A DNA stretch of 64,000 nt from NCBI RefSeq assembly GCF_021568315.1, contig NZ_JAKGSI010000001.1:1-64000 (forward strand). The letters are read 5' to 3'. A program made the translations under genes and the position numbers. Source of the DNA: Corynebacterium uropygiale (lineage in GTDB: Bacteria; Actinomycetota; Actinomycetes; Mycobacteriales; Mycobacteriaceae). How positions within the stretch are numbered: the first letter of the stretch is position 1; every line of letters starts with the position of its first letter. The notes beneath the pieces were generated by a model that made no database searches, was not told the origin of the DNA, and saw only the letters and a program-made list of their open reading frames with translations. Below, one piece after another: positions 33,661-43,586 of this stretch.

Positions 33661-35487
33661 TCATGTCTCACCACGCTTTTTCGCATGTTCCCGCCTCACC
33701 CCGCCCCGCCCATCGAGCTCCAGCGTGCCGTCTTCTACCAGCTCATCGAGGAAGCGCTGGGCTGTGGCCCGGGGGACGTCAGCGATCTGCATGAGCTGGG
33801 TGGCGCTGAGCGTGGGGAATTCGCGGAGCCACACATCCAGACCCGAGCGCAGCCGGGCTTGTTCCTCCTCCTTCTGGGCGTGGGCGCTGCGGCGGGTGTC
33901 GGCGCGCCCGGCGAGGATGCGCCGGGCGGTGGGGCCCAGGATCCATGGGGTGCGGGAGGCGGCGTCGTCGTCAATGGGGAGGGGGATGATGAGGGCTTGG
34001 CCGGCGACCATCGTTTGGGCGGCCGTTTCCAGGGCCACGCGGGCGGCCTCGCGGGTGGTGCAGAGGCGTTCGGCGAGGAGCCGCTGCGTGAGGACGCCGT
34101 GCCTGAGCAGCTCGGAGAGCAGCACCGCCACGCGGTAGTCGGTGCGGCGGGCGGCGGGGACCAGGCGGCGCTGGAGTTCGAGCATCGGCCGGTGTGGGGG
34201 ACCGCCGGCCAGGGTGGTGAGGACGGCGGGGCCGGCGGCGTCGTGGACCTCGCGGACGGTGGGGAGCGGGTGGCCCAGGCTCAGCATCGCCTGGCACATG
34301 CGCGGCACGCCCATCCCGTGCGGGCCGGTGAGCCGCAGCGCACGGCACAGATCCGCGAGCGCCGGGGAGGCCGACGCATGACGACTCAGCACTCGCTCCG
34401 CGGACATGCCGGGAACGAAGCCGCCCGGGCTGCGCACCTCCAGGCGGGAGTCGGCGGGGTCCCAGCGGACCTCGACGGGCTCCGGGCGCGCCCAGTCCCG
34501 GTGGATGAGGGCATTCATGAGCGCCTCGCGGGTGGCGCGGCGGGGGAGGGCCGGGATGTGCTGGGGGACCTCGCCCAGGGTGAGGGTGGTGGAGGGCATC
34601 GTCGCGGAGAGGGAAGCCTCCATGCGCTGGAGCTGCTCGAGCACAGAAATGTCCTGCTCAGGGGCCGGCGGCGGGGTTGGAGGGGAGGGGTGGGCGTCGT
34701 CGAACCCCTCGCCGCGGGCGCCCACCCGGACGTAGGCGAAGCCCGGGCGGGGGCTGCGCGTGAAGAGGAGAGCTGCGGCCTCGGTGAGGTGGCCGCTGCT
34801 GGTGAGGGCGCCGAGGGAGTCGAGGAACACCGGCGCGGGGGCGGCCGCCGCCTTCTTCCCGGCGGACTTGCGCACGCAGGCGCGCGCGAAGGCGAGGGCG
34901 TCGGGGCGGACGTCGGCGAGGCGGGCGGGGCTCGGCAGGGCGAGGGGATCACAGCCCGGGCGGTCGCGGCGGCGCTCCCACCACTGGGCGCGGGTGACCG
35001 GCTGGCAGGAATCTCCGACCCGCCAGCGCAGACGGCCCTTCGTGTCCTCGATGGGCTCCGGCGCCGGCGGCACATAGAGAGTGAGCACCCGCTGGCCCTC
35101 CACCTCATAGGGGCACACCTCCGGCGCGATCCCCACCAGCGCATCAATGCGCTGCTGCAGCCACGCCGCATCCAACATGGTGCCGATCACCTGCCCCTCC
35201 TTATCCTCCACTCCCACGATGAGCGCCCCGCCATCCACCGAGTTCGCCATACACGCCACCGCGTGGGCCAGCTTCTTCGCCGCGGTGGGGTTCTCCCGGT
35301 GGCCGGGCTCGATGATGGGACCGCTGCGGCGGCCCGCCTCCTCCTTGAACTCAATCCACTGAGTTTCCACGTGCTCGCGGAGGAAACCATCCTGGGCGCT
35401 GCCAAGGATGCGGTGGACGTCGGGCTCAAAAGCCGCGCGCGGGGAACGGGGGCGATGGGGCGGGTGGCTGGGAGGTCGCGTCATCAT
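33661..35487 (-). CDS. AlbA_2 (Schlafen-type) ATP-binding regulator
   Basis: This 608-residue protein begins with an AlbA_2 domain (~30-150; ETQWIEFKEEAG, CMANSVDGGALIVGVEDKEG). A GHKL-like ATP-binding part follows (~300-400; REALMNALIHRDW, RSPGGFVPGMS), then C-terminal winged helices (MQIADVPRATAQRFLDEL). This is the COG2865 architecture of predicted transcriptional regulators, sometimes found in defence neighbourhoods. Target and ligand unknown. Confidence 0.8.
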   Translation of the reverse strand: MMTRPPSHPPHRPRSPRAAFEPDVHRILGSAQDGFLREHVETQWIEFKEEAGRRSGPIIEPGHRENPTAAKKLAHAVACMANSVDGGALIVGVEDKEGQVIGTMLDAAWLQQRIDALVGIAPEVCPYEVEGQRVLTLYVPPAPEPIEDTKGRLRWRVGDSCQPVTRAQWWERRRDRPGCDPLALPSPARLADVRPDALAFARACVRKSAGKKAAAAPAPVFLDSLGALTSSGHLTEAAALLFTRSPRPGFAYVRVGARGEGFDDAHPSPPTPPPAPEQDISVLEQLQRMEASLSATMPSTTLTLGEVPQHIPALPRRATREALMNALIHRDWARPEPVEVRWDPADSRLEVRSPGGFVPGMSAERVLSRHASASPALADLCRALRLTGPHGMGVPRMCQAMLSLGHPLPTVREVHDAAGPAVLTTLAGGPPHRPMLELQRRLVPAARRTDYRVAVLLSELLRHGVLTQRLLAERLCTTREAARVALETAAQTMVAGQALIIPLPIDDDAASRTPWILGPTARRILAGRADTRRSAHAQKEEEQARLRSGLDVWLREFPTLSATQLMQIADVPRATAQRFLDELVEDGTLELDGRGGVRREHAKKRGET

Positions 35488-35616
35488 AGGCCCTGACCTG
35501 CGGGGAAAATAGGGACGACGCCACCCAATCTAACACGCGCCTCCGCGCGCTTCCCGCCCTCGCGCAGCGCACCCCGGATGGAGCACACCCGGGCGCGCGG
35601 GCTACACTGACCTGCC

Positions 35617-37281
35617 ATGAGCACTGCTTCCGCTGATCAGCGTTCGCCCTCCCTGCTTGATGCCAGCTGCGAGGCCTTCGTCCAGGACCTTGCGGCGCTC
35701 TCCCCCAGCGCGGCCACCGCCTGGGGCATCCCCGGCTACGAGGACAAGCTGGAGAACTTCTCCCCCGCCTATTGGGATGCCGTGGCCGACCGCACGCGCG
35801 AAATGATCGCGGACATCGACGCCTTCGATGACTGCACCGACGACAGCGACGATGACGATGACTTCGACGACGTCGATCACGTCACCGCCGAAACCCTCCG
35901 TGACCGGCTCTGCCTGGAGCTCGACCTCCACCACCGGCTGGAGTACTACCGGCAGCTCAACAACATCGAATCGCCGGTGCAGACCATCTCCCAGGTCTTC
36001 CTCCTCATGCCGCAGGACACCGAGGAGCAGCGGGAACTCATCCGCGCCCGCCTCACCCAGGTGGGGCCGGCGCTCGCCGGGTATCAGGAGTCCCTCTCCG
36101 AGGCCGCCGCGCACGGGAAGGTGGCCGCCCACCGGCAGATCGATGAGGTCATCAACCAGTGCGAGAACCTCGCCGATAGCGGCTCCCTCCTCGAGCACCT
36201 CGGCCTGCCCGCCGACTGCCCCGAGGTGGAGGCCGCCCAGCGGGCCTTCGGCGAGATGGCCGACTGGCTAAGCGAGCACCTCGGCCCCCACGCCCCGCAC
36301 GAGGACGCCGTGGGCCGCGACCGCTACGAACTCTTCTCCCGCTACTTCGTGGGCGATGCTGTTGACCTCGACGAGGCCTACGAGTGGGGCCTCGAGCAGC
36401 TCCACGACATTGCCGCCGAACAACGGCAGATCGTCGATGGGCTGTACGGCCCCGACTGCAGCATCCGCCAGGCCTTCCGCGCCCTCAACAATGATGAGCG
36501 CTACCAACTTCACGGCACCGGGGAACTTGTCGAATGGATGCAGCGCACCGCGGACGGTGCCATCGCGGACCTCGCGGACACCCACTTCAGCATCCCCGAG
36601 AACCTCCGCCGCATCGAATGCCGCATTGACCCCGCCGGCACCGGCGGCATCTACTACACCCCGCCCAGCGATGACCTCAGCCGCCCCGGCCGCATGTGGT
36701 GGTCCGTCCCCGCAGGTCAGGACACCTTCCACACCTGGCAGGAGCTCACCACCGTCTACCACGAGGGCGTGCCCGGCCACCACCTCCAACTCGGCCAGGC
36801 GCTCTCCGACACCGCCGGCCTCAACCTCTGGCGCCGCGTGGTCTGCTGGATCCCCGGCCACGGCGAAGGCTGGGCCCTCTACGCCGAGAAACTCATGGAC
36901 GAACTCGGCTACCACTCCGACCCCGCCACCCGCCTCGGCTACCTCGACGCCCAACGCCTCCGCGCCGCGCGCGTGGCAGTGGACATCGGTGTCCACCTGG
37001 GTAAGAAGATCCCCGAAGGCACCACCGTCTGGGACGCCTCCTTCGCCCGCAGCTTCCTCCGCGACAACACCGCGATGGACGACGCCAACCTCACCTTCGA
37101 GCTCAACCGCTACCTCGGCTGGCCAGGCCAAGCCCCCTCCTACGCCCTCGGGCAGCGCATGTGGGACTCCCTCCGCGAAGAGGCCACCGCCCGCGGCATG
37201 AGCCTCCGCGAGTTCCACGACACCGCCCTCTCCTACGGTTCCATCCCGATGTCCCTGCTCAGGGCGCAGATCCTGCGCTAG
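35617..37281 (+). CDS. DUF885 family protein, putative zinc metallopeptidase
   Basis: This 554-residue protein has the DUF885 hallmarks YHEGVPGHHLQ (an HExxxxHH-like metal site) near residue ~386 and HGEGWALYAEKLMDEL downstream. An unusually acidic run (DDSDDDDDFDD, ~70-85) sits in the N-terminal part. No signal peptide, so cytosolic. Family peptidase activity is inferred from the metal-site layout. Confidence 0.85.
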   Translation: MSTASADQRSPSLLDASCEAFVQDLAALSPSAATAWGIPGYEDKLENFSPAYWDAVADRTREMIADIDAFDDCTDDSDDDDDFDDVDHVTAETLRDRLCLELDLHHRLEYYRQLNNIESPVQTISQVFLLMPQDTEEQRELIRARLTQVGPALAGYQESLSEAAAHGKVAAHRQIDEVINQCENLADSGSLLEHLGLPADCPEVEAAQRAFGEMADWLSEHLGPHAPHEDAVGRDRYELFSRYFVGDAVDLDEAYEWGLEQLHDIAAEQRQIVDGLYGPDCSIRQAFRALNNDERYQLHGTGELVEWMQRTADGAIADLADTHFSIPENLRRIECRIDPAGTGGIYYTPPSDDLSRPGRMWWSVPAGQDTFHTWQELTTVYHEGVPGHHLQLGQALSDTAGLNLWRRVVCWIPGHGEGWALYAEKLMDELGYHSDPATRLGYLDAQRLRAARVAVDIGVHLGKKIPEGTTVWDASFARSFLRDNTAMDDANLTFELNRYLGWPGQAPSYALGQRMWDSLREEATARGMSLREFHDTALSYGSIPMSLLRAQILR

Positions 37282-37383
37282 GGGAGAGGCGGCGCCGGCG
37301 CAGGGCGGTGCGTGCGGGGCCGCCGCCTCCCGCGCCTCCCGTGTCGGCCGTGCGCTGCGCGGCGGGAGGGCGTCGGCACCCCG

Positions 37384-38064
37384 CTAGTTGGCGCTGTAAT
37401 AATCCGGGCCGATGCGGAACATATCCCGCCCGTTGGGGGTGAGGGTGATCTCATCCGGGCTGGGCCAGGACACAATCACGCTGCCCACCGCCACCGAGCC
37501 GCCCGCCTGCACCGGCGTGTACGCGCGCTGCGGGTGCTCGGCATCGCCCGTCACCTCGATGCGCGCCGGGCCCGTGAAGAACTGCGCCCGCTTCACCTGG
37601 CGATGGTCCCCACTGTGCTCCTTCCACGTGGTGGTGAAGTCCGCCCAACAGTCCGCGAAGGGTGCCGACGACGTCCCGACCTCGCAATTCAGGGCGCCAT
37701 CGTAGATGGGGAAGCTGTAGAAGCCGGGCTCCAGGTGCTGCGTGACGGGGGCCGTAGTCCCGCGCTGGCCGGACTGGCCGGACTGTCCGCCCTGGCCGCC
37801 GCCGGAGGACGCGGAATCCTGCGAGGCGCCCACGGTGGGGTTGGGGGAGTCGCTGCCCCCGCCCGGTGCGGGGCTGCTGAGCGTCGGCTGGGGGAGGGCG
37901 GAGGAGCTCTGCGACTGCTCCTCATTGAGCGGCGCCGTGCGATGATCCCCCTGCTGGGGCTGACACCCCGCCAGCCCCGACCCCAGGAGGCTGAGCCCCA
38001 GAGCCCCGGCGAGGAGCACCCGTGTGCGTCGTGGCCGCTGTTGCGAAGATCCTCGTTGCTCCAT
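37384..38064 (-). CDS. putative lipoprotein
   Basis: This 226-residue protein has a basic N-terminus, a hydrophobic core and the lipobox LAGC at ~31-34, so it should be lipid-anchored outside the membrane. A Ser/Gly/Gln-rich spacer (~45-105) precedes a compact C-terminal domain (from LEPGFYSFPIYDG) with two cysteines. No family recognised. Confidence 0.75.
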   Translation of the reverse strand: MEQRGSSQQRPRRTRVLLAGALGLSLLGSGLAGCQPQQGDHRTAPLNEEQSQSSSALPQPTLSSPAPGGGSDSPNPTVGASQDSASSGGGQGGQSGQSGQRGTTAPVTQHLEPGFYSFPIYDGALNCEVGTSSAPFADCWADFTTTWKEHSGDHRQVKRAQFFTGPARIEVTGDAEHPQRAYTPVQAGGSVAVGSVIVSWPSPDEITLTPNGRDMFRIGPDYYSAN

Positions 38065-38311
38065 GATTACGCTTCCCGTCGAGTACGCGCGGTACGCCCC
38101 GCACGGCCCGCCCGGGAGGGTGTGGGGAGGCCGGCGCGCGCACAGCTTATTCTTAGCCTTTCCCGCATTCTAACGGCGGACCAGGCCCTTCGCATAGGGG
38201 TGTGGGGGCGGGCGGGGCGGCCGCAGCGGGGCAGGCGTTCATGTCCGGGGCGGGTGTTACTCTGAGTCACACATTACAGACGGCCACGAGAGCACCACGA
38301 AGGAGCCGCCC

Positions 38312-39088
38312 ATGACGACGAGCGCCTGGATCATCGCCCTGCTTGGCGCGGGGCTCGCCGGCTGGGTGGACGCGGTGATCGGCGGGGGAGGCCTCCTGCT
38401 CATTCCCATCCTCATGGCGGTGGCCCCGCAGCTCAGCTACGCGACGGTCCTGGCCTGCAACAAGGTGGCCGGATTCTCCGGCACCTCCTCCGCGGCGGTG
38501 CTCATGGTGAGAAAAACCCGGCCGCCGGGGAGTATCCTCGCCCGGGCTATCCCCCTGGCGCTGGTGAGCTCCGGGGTGGGGGCGGGGCTCGCGGGGCTCG
38601 TCGCGAAGGACACGATGCGCCCCATCGTCTTCGTCCTCATGGTGGCCGTGGGGCTCTTCGTGGCCTTCCGCCCGAACTTCGGGGTGGGGCAGAGCAGACC
38701 CTGGTCAGAGATCCCCCGGCGGCGCCACGTGCTCGCGCTGTGTGGGGTGGCGCTCATCGCGTTCTATGACGGCATCTTCGGCCCCGGCACCGGCATGTTC
38801 CTCATCATGGTGGTCACCGCGGTGCTCTCCCAGGACTTCGTGCGCAGCGCCGCGCTGGCCAAGGTAGTCAATGCCTCGACGAACCTCGGGGCGCTCATCG
38901 TCTTCATCATCGGCGGGCACGTGTGGTGGACGCTCGGGCTGGCGCTCGCGGTGGCGAACGTGGGCGGCGCGCTCCTCGGGGCGCGGACCGTGCTCGGCGG
39001 GGGCGTGAAGCTCGTGCGCTGGGCGCTGCTCATCGTGGTGGTGATCATGGCGATCTACCTCAGCCTGCAGCAGGTGGGCGTCGTGTAG
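38312..39088 (+). CDS. TSUP family (TauE/SafE) anion exporter
   Basis: This 258-residue membrane protein of about eight helices has the TSUP pattern: an N-terminal GWVDAVIGGGGLLLIP and its repeat YDGIFGPGTGMFLI. AAGGAG lies 8 nt before the ATG. Family members move sulfite, sulfoacetate or related organosulfur anions; the substrate here is unknown. Confidence 0.88.
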   Translation: MTTSAWIIALLGAGLAGWVDAVIGGGGLLLIPILMAVAPQLSYATVLACNKVAGFSGTSSAAVLMVRKTRPPGSILARAIPLALVSSGVGAGLAGLVAKDTMRPIVFVLMVAVGLFVAFRPNFGVGQSRPWSEIPRRRHVLALCGVALIAFYDGIFGPGTGMFLIMVVTAVLSQDFVRSAALAKVVNASTNLGALIVFIIGGHVWWTLGLALAVANVGGALLGARTVLGGGVKLVRWALLIVVVIMAIYLSLQQVGVV

Positions 39089-39092
39089 GCCC

Positions 39093-39815
39093 TTAAGCAG
39101 CCTCGACGCGCGCAGCCGCCGCCTCCCGCTGGGTGCGAACCCACACGAAGAAGCCGCTCAGCACGAAGCCCGCGTACACCAGGTACAGCACCGCAGAGGG
39201 GTAGTAGCCCGCGGTGAGCAGCAGGGGGACCCCCACGACGTCGACACCAATCCAGATGAGCCAGAACTCCGTGAGACCCTTCGCCATCCCATACGTGGCC
39301 AGAATGGAGCCGACGAAAATCCAGGACTCCGCCCACGGGCCCCAGGAGCCCAGCGCGCCGAAGACCCAGCCGAAGAGCACAAAACCCACCGCCGCGGCAA
39401 TGAGCAGCCAGAGGCGCTCGCGCGGGGAGGCCCAGCGCGGCTGCACGGCGTCGGCCTCCTCGGCGGGGGTGCTCACGATCGAGCGGGACAGATCCGTGTC
39501 CTCCTTCTCCCGGAGGCCGCGGCGGCGCGCCGCCGACCACTGCGCCCAGCCATAGACACTCACGAGGATGAACATCACCTGGCGGCCGGCTTGTCCATAT
39601 AAGTCGAGCGCCTGCGGGGTGTGGAAAACCCCGCCCAAGAACACGGTGAAGAGCAGCACGTTGCCGATAATCCCAATCGGCCACGCCCACACCTTGCGCT
39701 TCATCCCTCCCCAGGCGCACGCCATACCAAAGACATTGCCGATGATCTCGCGCCACAAAATCTCGCTCCCGCCGATGGAAATCGTGGCGTCCAGAAGATG
39801 GGAAAGAATACTCAC
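39093..39815 (-). CDS. pnuC: nicotinamide riboside transporter, PnuC family
   Basis: This 240-residue membrane protein carries the PnuC pattern: NVFGMACAWGGMKR followed by WPIGIIGNVLLF, and the C-terminal WIGVDVVGVPLLLTAGYYPS. It would carry NAD precursors by facilitated diffusion. The start is probably the GTG at 39815, though the ribosome site is weak. It converges on the TSUP gene with 4 bp between stops. Confidence 0.87.
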   Translation of the reverse strand: MSILSHLLDATISIGGSEILWREIIGNVFGMACAWGGMKRKVWAWPIGIIGNVLLFTVFLGGVFHTPQALDLYGQAGRQVMFILVSVYGWAQWSAARRRGLREKEDTDLSRSIVSTPAEEADAVQPRWASPRERLWLLIAAAVGFVLFGWVFGALGSWGPWAESWIFVGSILATYGMAKGLTEFWLIWIGVDVVGVPLLLTAGYYPSAVLYLVYAGFVLSGFFVWVRTQREAAAARVEAA

Positions 39816-39845
39816 CTCACAGAGAGTACTCGGCGGGCGAGAGGG

Positions 39846-42257
39846 CTACGCGCCCGTCCCCGCGAGCGGATCCTCCGGCCACGCGTGCTTCGGATAGCGC
39901 CCCCGCATCTCCGCGCGAACGCCCTGGTAGGGCCCCGACCAGAAACTCGCGAGATCATCCGTCACCGCCACCGGCCGCCCCGCCGGCGAGAGCAAATGAA
40001 ACTGCACCCGCACCCCGCCGGCCACCTCCGGGGAGGCCACCAGCCCCAGGCAATCCTGCAGCTTCGTCTTCACGACGGGCCTCCCGCTCTCATAGCTCAC
40101 CGCGCGCCGCCGCCCCGAAGGCAACGTCAGCTCCGCCGGGGCCAGCTCATCCAGGCGCTGCGCCTCCGGCCAGGGCAGCAGCCGCTGCACCACCGCGTGC
40201 ACATCCACCGAGCCGAGCGGCGCCCCCTGGGCCAGCCGCTCCACCTCCGGGGCGGCATAGAGGGACACGTCCGTCGACCACACCGACGGCCACGGCTCGC
40301 CCAGCTGCTCGTGGAGGAACTCCAGCCGGGCGGCCAGCCGGCCCGCCGCAGTGGAGGGCCCGCACTGATCCGCCCACAGGTCCCAGCCGTGCTCGGCGAG
40401 GAGCGCGCTCACCGCCTCCCGGCCCACCTCGGGGTCCGGGGAGATCGGCGTGGAGCTCAACTCCACCGCGCCCAGGCGGCGCACCTCGCGGAAGCGCAGC
40501 CGCCCCTGCTCCAGCCGGGCGATGGTCTCCGACTCGACGCCCACCGCGCGCTCCGCCTCCTCGGCGCTGAGCGCCGCCGCAGCGCGCACCACCCCCGCCG
40601 CGCCCGGGCGCCCACCGCGGGTGAGAGAAGCGACCGCAATCCACGGCCGGCCGCGCAGCCCCTGGCACTCCGGGCCGAGCACCGCGCGCGTCCCCGAGAC
40701 CAGCAGGTATTCCTCCTCCCGGCCGGGCGCGGCCCCAGACTGCCGGCGGGCCACCCGGTCAGGGAAGGCGGCGGCGATGACCTCGCCGGGGTGGGGGCGT
40801 CGAGAAGTGTGGGCCGCGTCCTCGGGGCGCGGGGCGAGGCGCTCCAGGCGGCGAGTCTCCGGGTGGCGGCGGAAGGAGCCCGCGGCCTGGGCGAGATCGC
40901 CCGAGGCGCCCTCCGCCAGCGCCGCGAGCACCGGGGCGGCACCCGCGCCGAAGCGCTCGAGGGCAGCGCCCAGCCGCGGATCGAGGGGCAACTCCGCCAG
41001 ACGCCGGCCCCGATCCGTGGCGTGACCTGCGGAATCGATGGCGCCCAGGCGGCGAAGCGTAGCCTCCGCATCATCGAGCGCCTGGGCGGGCGGCGAATCG
41101 AGGAGCGCCAGGCCCTCCGCGCGCGGCGTGCCCCAACACGCCACCTCGAGCGTGGCGGCGGTGAGGTCCACCGTCGTGATCTCCGGGGCGGGGAAGTGCG
41201 GGGCGCGGGCCGCCTCCTCCTCCGAGCAGCACCGCACGCAGATGCCCGGGCCCTCGCGACCAGCGCGGCCGCGGCGCTGCTCCATCGTGGCGCGAGCCGC
41301 CAGCTGCGTGACCAGGCCCGTCATGCCGCGGGCGGCGTCGCGCTTGGGGACGCGGGACAGCGCGCTATCCACCACCGCGTGCACCCCCGGCACCGTGAGC
41401 GAGGACTCCGCCACCGCCGACGCGACGACGACCCTCGGGGAACCATCCGGGCGCGGGCGCAGCGCCTCATCCTGCTCCGCGGAGCTCAGACGCCCGTGCA
41501 GCGGCAGCACCGGGCAGGCGACGCGAGCGCGCAGCCGGGCGCAGACGGCGTCGATCTCCCGGGCGCCCGGGGCAAAGACCAGCACCGACTGCCCCGACGG
41601 GCCCACCTCCCCGAGGAGCGCGGCGGCCTCATCGGCCACGTGATCCCAGAACTCGGGGCTGCCGTGGACGCGGCCCGGATGCGGCGCCCAGCGGGTCTCC
41701 ACGGGGTGAATGACCCCGGGCACGTCCACGAGCACACCGCCCGTGAGCTCCGCGTAGCGGCAGGCGTCGAGCGTGGCCGACATGATGGAAAGGAGCAGGT
41801 CATCGCGCAATTCCCGGAGCTCCAGGAGCATCGCAAGGCACAGGTCAGTGTCCAGGGAGCGCTCGTGGACCTCATCGAGGACCACCGCCGACACCCCGGG
41901 CAACTCCGGATCGCGCAGCAGCATCCGCAGCAGGACCGCCGGCGTCATGAACTGCACCCGCTCGCCCCGCACGTGCTCCCCGCGGATGCTGATCCCCACC
42001 GCGCCGGGCATCTCCGGGGCGAGTTCGCGGAGCCGACGCGCCGCCGCCCGCACCGCCACCCGTCGTGGAATAGTGACCACGACGGTGCCCGGCACCTCAT
42101 TGGCCGTGGCCGGGGGAATGAGCGTGGTCTTGCCCGTGCCCGGCGGGGCGCTGAGGATGACCGGCCGGCCCGAGCCGGAGGCCTCGACGTAGCGGGACAG
42201 AGCCGCCGACACCGGCAAACCGGCGCCGATGGCCTCGCAGGAAAAGCGATGGGGCAT
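39846..42257 (-). CDS. hrpB: ATP-dependent RNA helicase HrpB
   Basis: This 803-residue DExH helicase has Walker A SAPPGTGKT, DEVH in VVLDEVHERS, SAT in IMSATLD and motif VI QRRGRAGREG, followed by the HrpB-specific C-terminal domain. The ATG at 42257 (MPHRFSCEAIG) has GGAG ~10 nt upstream and matches the usual N-terminus; the open frame upstream is low-complexity. Its cellular role is poorly defined in bacteria. Confidence 0.88.
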   Translation of the reverse strand: MPHRFSCEAIGAGLPVSAALSRYVEASGSGRPVILSAPPGTGKTTLIPPATANEVPGTVVVTIPRRVAVRAAARRLRELAPEMPGAVGISIRGEHVRGERVQFMTPAVLLRMLLRDPELPGVSAVVLDEVHERSLDTDLCLAMLLELRELRDDLLLSIMSATLDACRYAELTGGVLVDVPGVIHPVETRWAPHPGRVHGSPEFWDHVADEAAALLGEVGPSGQSVLVFAPGAREIDAVCARLRARVACPVLPLHGRLSSAEQDEALRPRPDGSPRVVVASAVAESSLTVPGVHAVVDSALSRVPKRDAARGMTGLVTQLAARATMEQRRGRAGREGPGICVRCCSEEEAARAPHFPAPEITTVDLTAATLEVACWGTPRAEGLALLDSPPAQALDDAEATLRRLGAIDSAGHATDRGRRLAELPLDPRLGAALERFGAGAAPVLAALAEGASGDLAQAAGSFRRHPETRRLERLAPRPEDAAHTSRRPHPGEVIAAAFPDRVARRQSGAAPGREEEYLLVSGTRAVLGPECQGLRGRPWIAVASLTRGGRPGAAGVVRAAAALSAEEAERAVGVESETIARLEQGRLRFREVRRLGAVELSSTPISPDPEVGREAVSALLAEHGWDLWADQCGPSTAAGRLAARLEFLHEQLGEPWPSVWSTDVSLYAAPEVERLAQGAPLGSVDVHAVVQRLLPWPEAQRLDELAPAELTLPSGRRRAVSYESGRPVVKTKLQDCLGLVASPEVAGGVRVQFHLLSPAGRPVAVTDDLASFWSGPYQGVRAEMRGRYPKHAWPEDPLAGTGA

Positions 42258-42725
42258 CGTAGGGAAGCTCCTTGGGTGATACGCCGGAGTGGACTGGGGA
42301 TCCCCCGGGCGGCCGAGGGGAGTGCGGCCGCGGGAGACGACCAGAAGCGGCGGGTTGTTCTGATTCACCACGGTAGTAGGTCTCCGTGTGGCGGAGGAGT
42401 GGTGGGGCGGGGAGGGCGGATGCCGGCTGGTGCTGCTAGCTGCTTCGGTGTGTGCTCCGGCTAAAAGTCTCTTTGACTGCAAAAAACTACAAAAAGTGAC
42501 TTTCGTTCACACCCGGACGGGGGAAATTTAGCACCTTCATGGTTATTGATTGACGGGCTCGACGATAATGACACACCGTGAAGTGGTCGTGTCAATTGCG
42601 GAGGAGGGTTGTGCAGGATCCTCAGAGGGCCGTGGTGGCAACAGAATGATGGGCAGTTCTCCGGGTATCAATATTCTATGTGTGACTGATTGATCGATGC
42701 TTGTGGTGGACATTAAGGAGGAGAT
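42258..42725. other. intergenic, shift from high to low GC
   Basis: 468 bp in which composition changes from GC-rich to AT-rich near 42460. It marks the left edge of an AT-rich accessory stretch. A 41-codon plus-strand frame near 42570 lacks a ribosome site. I see no RNA or repeat. Confidence 0.35.
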
Positions 42726-42974
42726 ATGGCTTCTAGCGCAGTGTATGTCGATGTAGGAATGCTGGCCGTAATGTGGTGGTTGATATGGAGATCGAGAAGC
42801 ACATGCGGCAAGCGCGTGATGTGGACTGCTGTAGCAAGTACTATATTGATGGTCCTACTGCTGGTATGCGGTCAGTTGTGGCCTGGTAATGGATATACCT
42901 GGATATTGTCCGCAATTTTTGTTTCTTGTGTTGTCATTACGCTATTAGGCGTGAATAGTGCAGGCGGTCGATAG
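42726..42974 (+). CDS. small three-helix membrane protein
   Basis: This 82-residue protein has helices at ~8-23, 31-50 and 57-75. AAGGAGGAG lies just before the ATG, so translation is well supported. Low GC. No family recognised. Confidence 0.6.
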   Translation: MASSAVYVDVGMLAVMWWLIWRSRSTCGKRVMWTAVASTILMVLLLVCGQLWPGNGYTWILSAIFVSCVVITLLGVNSAGGR

Positions 42975-43040
42975 GAGGATCGTGCAGCAGGGTTGATGAG
43001 ACGCTAGGGTGTCCTTAAAGCAATGCCTGATGCGCGTACA

Positions 43041-43280
43041 TCAGCTGAAGCGCCTCCTTGCTCCTCTTTCCTCAGGCACGCGCTTCTGGAGGTCTGGCCT
43101 AACCTGAGTGAGAGTGACGGAGACATCCTCTTCGGGTACGTCTAACCACAGTGCGGTGATCTCTCGGGCAACGTCTTCAGCATCTGTCAGCCGGGCCGCT
43201 TGTCCGGAGATATCGAATTCCGGGACCTCTACCAGCCACCACTGACCATCGCGGGTGACAGTAGCGTCAACATGAGTCAT
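43041..43280 (-). CDS. HicB-like antitoxin domain protein, orphan
   Basis: This 79-residue protein (MTHVDATVTRDGQWWLVEVPE) has the HicB-like beta-sheet pattern with a helix ending ITALWLDVPEEDVSV. No HicA toxin gene is adjacent on either side. It could be an antitoxin remnant or a stand-alone regulator. Confidence 0.6.
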   Translation of the reverse strand: MTHVDATVTRDGQWWLVEVPEFDISGQAARLTDAEDVAREITALWLDVPEEDVSVTLTQVRPDLQKRVPEERGARRRFS

Positions 43281-43389
43281 GATGGATTCCACCTCGCTAT
43301 CAATTCTTTGCTGTCTGCATCACGGATGGATGGTTGATCGTCCATGCAAGGAAAGCGTCGAAAAAGACTCTCCGAGAGGTAGGTTTACT

Positions 43390-43560
43390 ATGAGAACATG
43401 GACTGCCAGTGATGGCACACAATTTACTGACCAGGACATTGAACGATGGGCCAACGAGCAAGAAAGTGATAAGCCTTTTCGTGGTGGACACCTCGGCCCC
43501 TCACAACCTGGTCGGCCCATAAGCGTTAGTGAAGACGCACGTCCCGAAACAATCCGGTGA
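43390..43560 (+). pseudogene. N-terminal part of an RHH-type antitoxin (truncated)
   Basis: This 56-codon frame reads MRTWTASDGTQFTDQDIERW, then a GGHLGPSQPGRP stretch, and stops. The TDxDIERWA pattern followed by a GRP-containing linker is typical of actinobacterial antitoxins whose ribbon-helix-helix domain follows. Here that domain is missing and a stop comes just before the sugar acetyltransferase region. It is probably a remnant. Confidence 0.45.
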
Positions 43561-43586
43561 GACCGCAGGCGGCGAGCCCCCGCCAG

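Noticed and set aside
39621..42464. 947-codon open frame antisense to hrpB
   Set aside because: Arg/His/Pro-rich shadow product; the minus strand has all helicase motifs.
43041..43280. Complete HicAB toxin-antitoxin module
   Set aside because: Only the HicB-like part is visible; no HicA-type gene on either strand nearby.
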